A stretch of 64,000 bases of DNA from Pyrocephalus nanus (Eukaryota > Chordata > Aves > Passeriformes > Tyrannidae). Positions 60,801 to 64,000 of the stretch are shown piece after piece. A model generated the notes under the pieces. That model did no database searches. It was not told the DNA's origin and saw only the letters and a program-made list of their open reading frames with translations. Position 1 is the first letter of the stretch, and each line of letters starts with the position of its first letter. Location: the NCBI GenBank assembly GCA_038380795.1, contig CM076267.1:9283501-9347500 (forward strand), given 5' to 3'. Both the position numbers and the translations under genes were made by a program.

Positions 60801-63187
60801 ACACTTGCATTTAAAACTGGAGTGGCTTTCACTAGTAAATGACCAAGAAAAGCTACATGAGGTGAGTGTATTTGCTTAAAGGATTCACGTACTCTGATCC
60901 CTGTCCAGTGATCAACAAAGGAGTGTGTAAAATTAGGAACCCCAGGCAAACTTATGGGAGTTTATTTTTGTCTGGCAAAGTTTTGATGTGATTCCCTCCC
61001 TGCCACTCCTACAGAAGGAAGGGTATTTGCTTGCCCCAGGTCCCTTGGTAATTCAGGAGTAACTCAAATCTGGCAGCTCTCTTTGCTTGAATTGGCAAAC
61101 CTTTGTTTGACTCACTGCAAAATAGCTTTTCACAGGTCCTTTCTTTGAGAGTTTTTCTCCTCCCTCTTCGTCTAGGATCTGTGTAGGACCCCAGGCCCCT
61201 GAAATAACCTGTACTAGTCATAGACAAATACCCAGAACTGGTGCATGGTAGGGCCATATTTCCAAATTGTTGCTTCTCCAGCAGAACTGCTTGGATAAAG
61301 CCCATCTCCCAGGGATGCCATTTCTTCAAAACCAACCAAAACCACTGGAGTTCCACTGAAGTGAACAAAATTGTTTCCAAGTTTTGTTCTGCTGATCCTG
61401 GATTGATGCTGATATATGTGGCTGAGCATGTTTTCAGGTGTCTTGCTGCACCGGGGAACCCAACCAGTTCTGCACTGAGGGATTGATGATCATTAAGGCC
61501 AGTGAATTGAAGAGATTACACATCTTACTGGTCTGCTTAGAACTGTCACGCTGTGTTGGCTTCTGCTCCCCTAAATTGCAAGTTTTAGGAGAAAGGCAGA
61601 GAGCTGCCTAGCCTTCAGAAACTGCCCTTTGAATTTTGTTATCTTTTACATTGTCCTTGGTGGGTGATCATGCCTACCTTGTGTTTTGTTTTGGCTTATC
61701 TTTCCCGGCCTTTGCAGGACAAGAAGGGTCTGTCTACAGCAATTCTGATAGTCTACTTGGACAGCGCCTTCAACCTTCCAGTAAGTACAAATCACATGCA
61801 GCAACCTTCACTCCTGACATTCTCTTTTTAAGACCACAAACTAATTATTTTAAATACTCTTTTACTAATTCAGAAAAACCACTTTGAGTATTCGAATGGT
61901 GAATGTGGAGCAAAGAAGATCAAAAATAACAAGTACCTCAAGGTAAAATTTATGGTTTTCTCTCTTGCTTGCAAAACAATGTTCTGGACTAAGGGGCACT
62001 GTAGCAACTGGAACTGGCTGTGGTTAGAGAGAAATACCCTCTCCACTGCCAGAATCTAAGTGAGGGGGTTCAAAATAGTCATTGAAAGCCCACCCCTGCC
62101 CCGGTGAAAGTCTAGGAGATCCAAGGGAGAACGCAACACAGAAGTTTTTGATTGTGTGTGTGATTGTCTATACTTTTACACTTTGGACAGAGAGCCTGCA
62201 GACATCAGATTAGGTCATGATAACCTTTCTGCTGTTGCTGAGATTCTTTACATGCTGAGCTGTTCCAGCTTGACATTGGGGTGGGAGGGATATGCTTGTT
62301 TGTGGTAACCTTCCCGTTCACTGGAGACCTGACCATCAAATTCCTCCCCCCTTGGTTTCAGGGGCATTCAGAAGCCCCTGTCATTCCTGCCTCCTCTCTC
62401 ATAGCTTCTGTTGACTTTTCCCCCAAATACTGTATTTTGCTACTGTGAGGTAAATGGTGGGTATAGGGAAGAATGTCTTTCTCCCTTTTTTCTTGAACAA
62501 GTTACACACAATCACAGCTCTGAGCTATGGATAAAGCTTCCCATTTTGTCCAAGTTGCTCCTCTCCTAAGTACCATTTTTACAAGTGAGTTGAGTTACTA
62601 GGACTTAATGCTGAACTTCACTGTGAGTGCTTTGTATGCAACGTTGTGCCAAGAGCAGTTCCTCAGCCTTGACTTCTGTAGCATTAGTGTAGAGAAGCAC
62701 AGTACAAGAGGTTCAGTATTGTTGCTTCTAGAAAGGAATTGTTACTTGATGCTGAAGACTTGCTTCTATCTGCAAGTCCTGAGCCTTGGAAACCAATTCT
62801 GAGGGTCATGTTTCATTCATGAATGATGAAGACTTCCCACTGAGCCTTCAGCTTTTTTCTCTGTTTCCTCTCAGCTTCTGACAATTTTTTAACTACTCAA
62901 CTATTGAAACCTAGGTAAATAAAACATTGGCTTAAATGGGTACTCTGGATGGTAAAGCCTGTGCTGTGTTATGGCTGGAGGCTTTCCTGTGTACTACACT
63001 CTTCAGAAGTCCTACATCTAAAAAATATTGTCAAGTAACAGTAGTGGTGTGATATTGATTCTGTAAAGGATAAATTTCTCAATTTTTTTCTGATTTCTTT
63101 TTTCCTTATATTTAATGACAGAAGATGGAACGAGAACCTTCCTCATTTGTCCTGCTCACAGTTGGAAACAAGACTCAGAAGAGCAAG
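39577..63187 (+). CDS. ESYT3: ESYT3, extended synaptotagmin 3, 5' part of gene
   Basis: Coding exons: 39577-39846, 45718-45759, 46629-46763, 47256-47332, 53472-53538, 54132-54221, 55263-55318, 57822-57942, 58919-59092, 59584-59666, 60086-60134, 60772-60861, 61718-61780, 61874-61942, 63122-63187 (3'-partial). All join in frame to 484 residues. Order: a hydrophobic hairpin (residues about 24-53), SMP domain (about 91-280), C2A (287 to about 410), start of C2B (from about 420). It matches ESYT3 rather than ESYT1/2 by LGPVYLAGYLG, HFPDVERVEW, TTSGHLHLKLEWLSL and the NHFEYSNGE segment. Family role: ER-anchored tether at plasma-membrane contacts, SMP carrying glycerolipids, C2 domains binding membrane and calcium. 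The ATG at 39577 is the only one in frame before the hairpin and has G at -3. Rest of C2B and C2C are beyond the window. Confidence 0.97.
41100..41225 (+). mobile_element. CR1 internal fragment
   Basis: GAGATGATCAGAGACTGCAG, CACCTGGTGTGAGGAGAGGC, then TTTTCAGCCTCCTTCAGGAG correspond to the CR1 ORF2 region 'atgatcagagggctggagcacc...ttcagcctggagaag'. No 3' tail. Confidence 0.85.
42498..42596. repeat. Poly-T followed by A-rich low complexity
   Basis: About 14 T, then a short CT-rich spacer, then roughly 75 bases almost free of G and T (AAACCAACAAAACCTAAACC). Could pair as a stem or be a retroposed A-tail remnant. Confidence 0.85.
45718..45759 (+). CDS. ESYT3: ESYT3 coding exon 2
   Basis: Fourteen codons: VHFPDVERVEWLNK, the conserved entry to the SMP domain. 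Acceptor CATCCAG, donor GTGAGG, phase 0. Confidence 0.96.
45760..46628 (+). other. ESYT3 intron 2, nothing recognised
   Basis: About 870 bases, with a T-run at about 46228-46244 and a TGTGTG-rich stretch near 46020. Confidence 0.7.
46629..46763 (+). CDS. ESYT3: ESYT3 coding exon 3
   Basis: SMP domain: VLVQAWPYFGTVMEKTFKEV, LEPKIRAKNVHLKTCTFTKI, HFGEK. Forty-five codons, donor GTAGTG (weak at +5). Confidence 0.96.
46764..47255 (+). other. ESYT3 intron 3, nothing recognised
   Basis: About 490 bases, no identifiable element. Confidence 0.7.
47256..47332 (+). CDS. ESYT3: ESYT3 coding exon 4
   Basis: SMP domain: CPRINGIKAYTKEIGRRQVT then LDLQI, matching the P-x-I/V-N-G-V/I-K-A strand of the family. 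The donor is GTAACA, phase 2. Confidence 0.96.
47333..53471 (+). other. ESYT3 intron 4, no gene recognised
   Basis: About 6.1 kb, the largest ESYT3 intron in the window. No clear CR1. Open frames such as 52388-52891 lack ATG at the frame start and family resemblance. Confidence 0.65.
53472..53538 (+). CDS. ESYT3: ESYT3 coding exon 5
   Basis: SMP domain: CYIGDCEIHMDISKFNLGVK then GVQ; YIGDCEI is a family signature. The donor is GTGGGT, phase 0. Confidence 0.96.
53539..54131 (+). other. ESYT3 intron 5, nothing recognised
   Basis: About 590 bases, no identifiable element. Confidence 0.7.
54132..54221 (+). CDS. ESYT3: ESYT3 coding exon 6
   Basis: SMP domain: LYGTLRVILEPLLTEAPFVG then AVTLFFMQKP, strongly conserved (GTLRVILEPL, PFVGAV). 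Thirty codons, donor GTGAGT. Confidence 0.97.
54222..55262 (+). other. ESYT3 intron 6, nothing recognised
   Basis: About 1 kb without an identifiable element. Confidence 0.7.
55263..55318 (+). CDS. ESYT3: ESYT3 coding exon 7
   Basis: SMP domain: HLEINWAGMSNLLDVPGIN across the junction, matching INWTGLTNLLDAPGI. The donor is GTGAGT, phase 2. Confidence 0.96.
57121..57186 (+). repeat. T-rich / (TTTG)n low complexity
   Basis: TTTGTTTGTTTGTTTG core flanked by runs of T and G-T. Confidence 0.88.
57512..57720 (-). mobile_element. CR1, minus orientation
   Basis: AGAATCATTTAGGTTGGAAA, AGATCATCAAGTCCGACCAT, TAACCTAACACTGCCAAGGC and the later CAACCGTTTCCCTGGATGGC are the reverse of a CR1 3' end. Confidence 0.94.
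57822..57942 (+). CDS. ESYT3: ESYT3 coding exon 8
   Basis: End of SMP and linker to C2A: VMSDSLIQDFIASRLVLPNR, ITVPLKKNMNIAHLRFPIPQ. LVLPNRxTVPxKK is conserved. The donor is GTGAGT, phase 0. Confidence 0.97.
57943..58918 (+). other. ESYT3 intron 8, nothing recognised
   Basis: About 1 kb with an A-rich run near 58349-58387. Confidence 0.7.
58919..59092 (+). CDS. ESYT3: ESYT3 coding exon 9, first half of C2A
   Basis: Residues 287-344: GVIRVHLLEAENLVQKDSFL, GAIRGKSDPYALLRVGTVQY, RSKTVSRDLNPIWNETFE. Asp303 and Asp314 (KSDPY) are in the positions of loop-1 calcium ligands. The donor is GTACTG. Confidence 0.97.
59093..59583 (+). other. ESYT3 intron 9, nothing recognised
   Basis: About 490 bases, no identifiable element. 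Confidence 0.7.
59584..59666 (+). CDS. ESYT3: ESYT3 coding exon 10, C2A calcium loop 3
   Basis: Residues 345-372: FVVHEVPGQDLEVDLYDEDP then DKDDFMG. Asp361, Asp363, Asp365 and the DKDD run keep the loop-3 ligands, so C2A is probably calcium-competent (inference). The donor is GTAAAT, phase 2. Confidence 0.97.
59667..60085 (+). other. ESYT3 intron 10, nothing recognised
   Basis: About 420 bases, no identifiable element. Confidence 0.7.
60086..60134 (+). CDS. ESYT3: ESYT3 coding exon 11
   Basis: C2A: SLLIGLVDVMNDRTVDE. Phase 2 in, phase 0 out, donor GTAAAG. Confidence 0.95.
60135..60771 (+). other. ESYT3 intron 11, nothing recognised
   Basis: About 640 bases, no identifiable element. Confidence 0.7.
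60772..60861 (+). CDS. ESYT3: ESYT3 coding exon 12
   Basis: End of C2A: WFPLSKTTSGHLHLKLEWLS then LVNDQEKLHE. TTSGxLHLxLEWLSL with a following DQExL points to ESYT3 over ESYT2. The donor is GTGAGT. Confidence 0.97.
60862..61717 (+). other. ESYT3 intron 12, nothing recognised
   Basis: About 860 bases, no identifiable element. Confidence 0.7.
61718..61780 (+). CDS. ESYT3: ESYT3 coding exon 13, start of C2B
   Basis: DKKGLSTAILIVYLDSAFNL-P: first strand of C2B. Twenty-one codons, donor GTAAGT. Confidence 0.97.
61874..61942 (+). CDS. ESYT3: ESYT3 coding exon 14
   Basis: KNHFEYSNGECGAKKIKNNK then YLK, the basic segment typical of ESYT3 (human NPFDYLNGEYRAKK). It can be skipped without frameshift (23 codons). 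The donor is GTAAAA. Confidence 0.95.
61943..63121 (+). other. ESYT3 intron 14, nothing recognised
   Basis: About 1.2 kb, no identifiable element. Confidence 0.7.
63122..63187 (+). CDS. ESYT3: ESYT3 coding exon 15, C2B
   Basis: KMEREPSSFVLLTVGNKTQK then SK, corresponding to RDPSSYVKLSVGKKTHTSK in human. The last coding exon I can see; donor GTGATG. Confidence 0.95.
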
Positions 63188-64000
63188 GTGATGCTGTTTT
63201 AACTGTTTTGCTTTCCTTAAATACTCTCTATTTTATGGGTGACTATTTCCAAGTAGCTTCTAGGAAGGGAAGGACTTCTTGTGAAGCTGATGGGAAGAGC
63301 TGTAGTTGCAGTGATAGCTGCAGAGCCTGGGAGGTGGGTGTCAGTCAGCACATGGAGCCACTGCATCACTGAGTTGTGGTGGTTAGTGGTTGTCTGATCA
63401 GCTGCTGTACAGATGTGTGGCTTTGTGCTCATTGCCAAGAGGTCATATTCGTCAAGACACGCGAGTTCTATAAGGGTTGAAGAAGAAAACATGATCGGTC
63501 TCAAATCTGGCTCATGCTTTCTCAGAGCAGGGTGTTATTTGCATCAACCTGGCCTTTGATTCCCCGTCAGAGTCTTTCCTGGCTCCTGTGTATTACAGTT
63601 TTATTGTTTTTTTATTTTTTTTCTTTTAGCTGTACCAGATGTATCTGGATCTCCTCCACTTCCCTTTCAGTTCCTTTTTCATTATTTAAAAATTACTTTT
63701 GCCCGATGAGTACAAGCAGCAGCTGAGCTCTGCCCTCCCGGTAGCTGCCGTGTTCACTGTCCTGCAGCTGGATGCAGATGAGGGCAGCCCTGTGTTCTTT
63801 TGGACACCAAACAAATAGGAACGAATCCTCTTGGGACACGTGGGTGTATAGGACTGACACTTGTTTTCCTTTTTCTTCCACCTGCTCCACCCAGGAATTG
63901 GGCTCTGCTTGCATTTTTACCTTTTTTGGCTTTCCTTCTCCCTACCATATCACTTGCCTCTCCTAAGCTAGGTAAGACTTCCAGCCTTTCCCTGCTGCAG
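63188..64000 (+). other. ESYT3 intron 15, cut by window edge
   Basis: No exon found here. The last bases, CCTTTCCCTGCTGCAG, look like a splice acceptor ending exactly at the edge, so the next exon may begin at 64001. Confidence 0.6.

Noticed and set aside
1..64000. CRISPR arrays, phage, operons, tRNA or rRNA genes
   Set aside because: None seen. The window is a vertebrate nuclear region with spliced genes; the tandem repeats present lack spacer structure.

Overview
This is nuclear DNA from a bird, or possibly another reptile-line vertebrate. The genes are split by GT-AG introns and match vertebrate families. The dispersed repeats are CR1 non-LTR retrotransposons with the characteristic ATTCTATG-like 3' ends, which dominate avian genomes. 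Introns are short and there is a CpG-island promoter. There are no bacterial or phage-like genes.

Two protein-coding genes are present, both on the + strand and in the same orientation. From 1 to about 18,201 lies the 3' part of CFAP221 (also called PCDP1). Twenty-two coding exons are readable with consistent phases. They give 789 residues ending at a TAA at 17,884-17,886, followed by a short 3' UTR with two AATAAA signals. The exons that encode the N-terminus lie upstream of the window. The product is a calmodulin-binding protein of the central apparatus of motile cilia.

From about 18,202 to 39,100 there is roughly 21 kb in which I find no convincing gene. It contains CR1 fragments, AT-rich microsatellites and one 19-base tandem repeat.

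From about 39,215 to the end of the window lies the 5' part of ESYT3 (extended synaptotagmin 3). It has a CpG-island promoter carrying an 8-copy, 22-base minisatellite, a first exon with ATG at 39,577, and 15 coding exons. These give 484 residues covering the membrane hairpin, the SMP lipid-transfer domain, the C2A domain and the start of C2B. The rest of the gene is beyond the right edge. ESYT3 acts in tethering and lipid transfer at ER-plasma membrane contacts.

The two genes have no known functional link. I found no previously undescribed system. The observations most worth checking are the CFAP221-ESYT3 neighbourhood itself, the promoter minisatellite, an in-frame 9-residue tandem repeat in CFAP221, two likely in-frame alternative splice sites, and an apparent loss of protein sequence in CFAP221 at an intron carrying two oppositely oriented CR1 copies.
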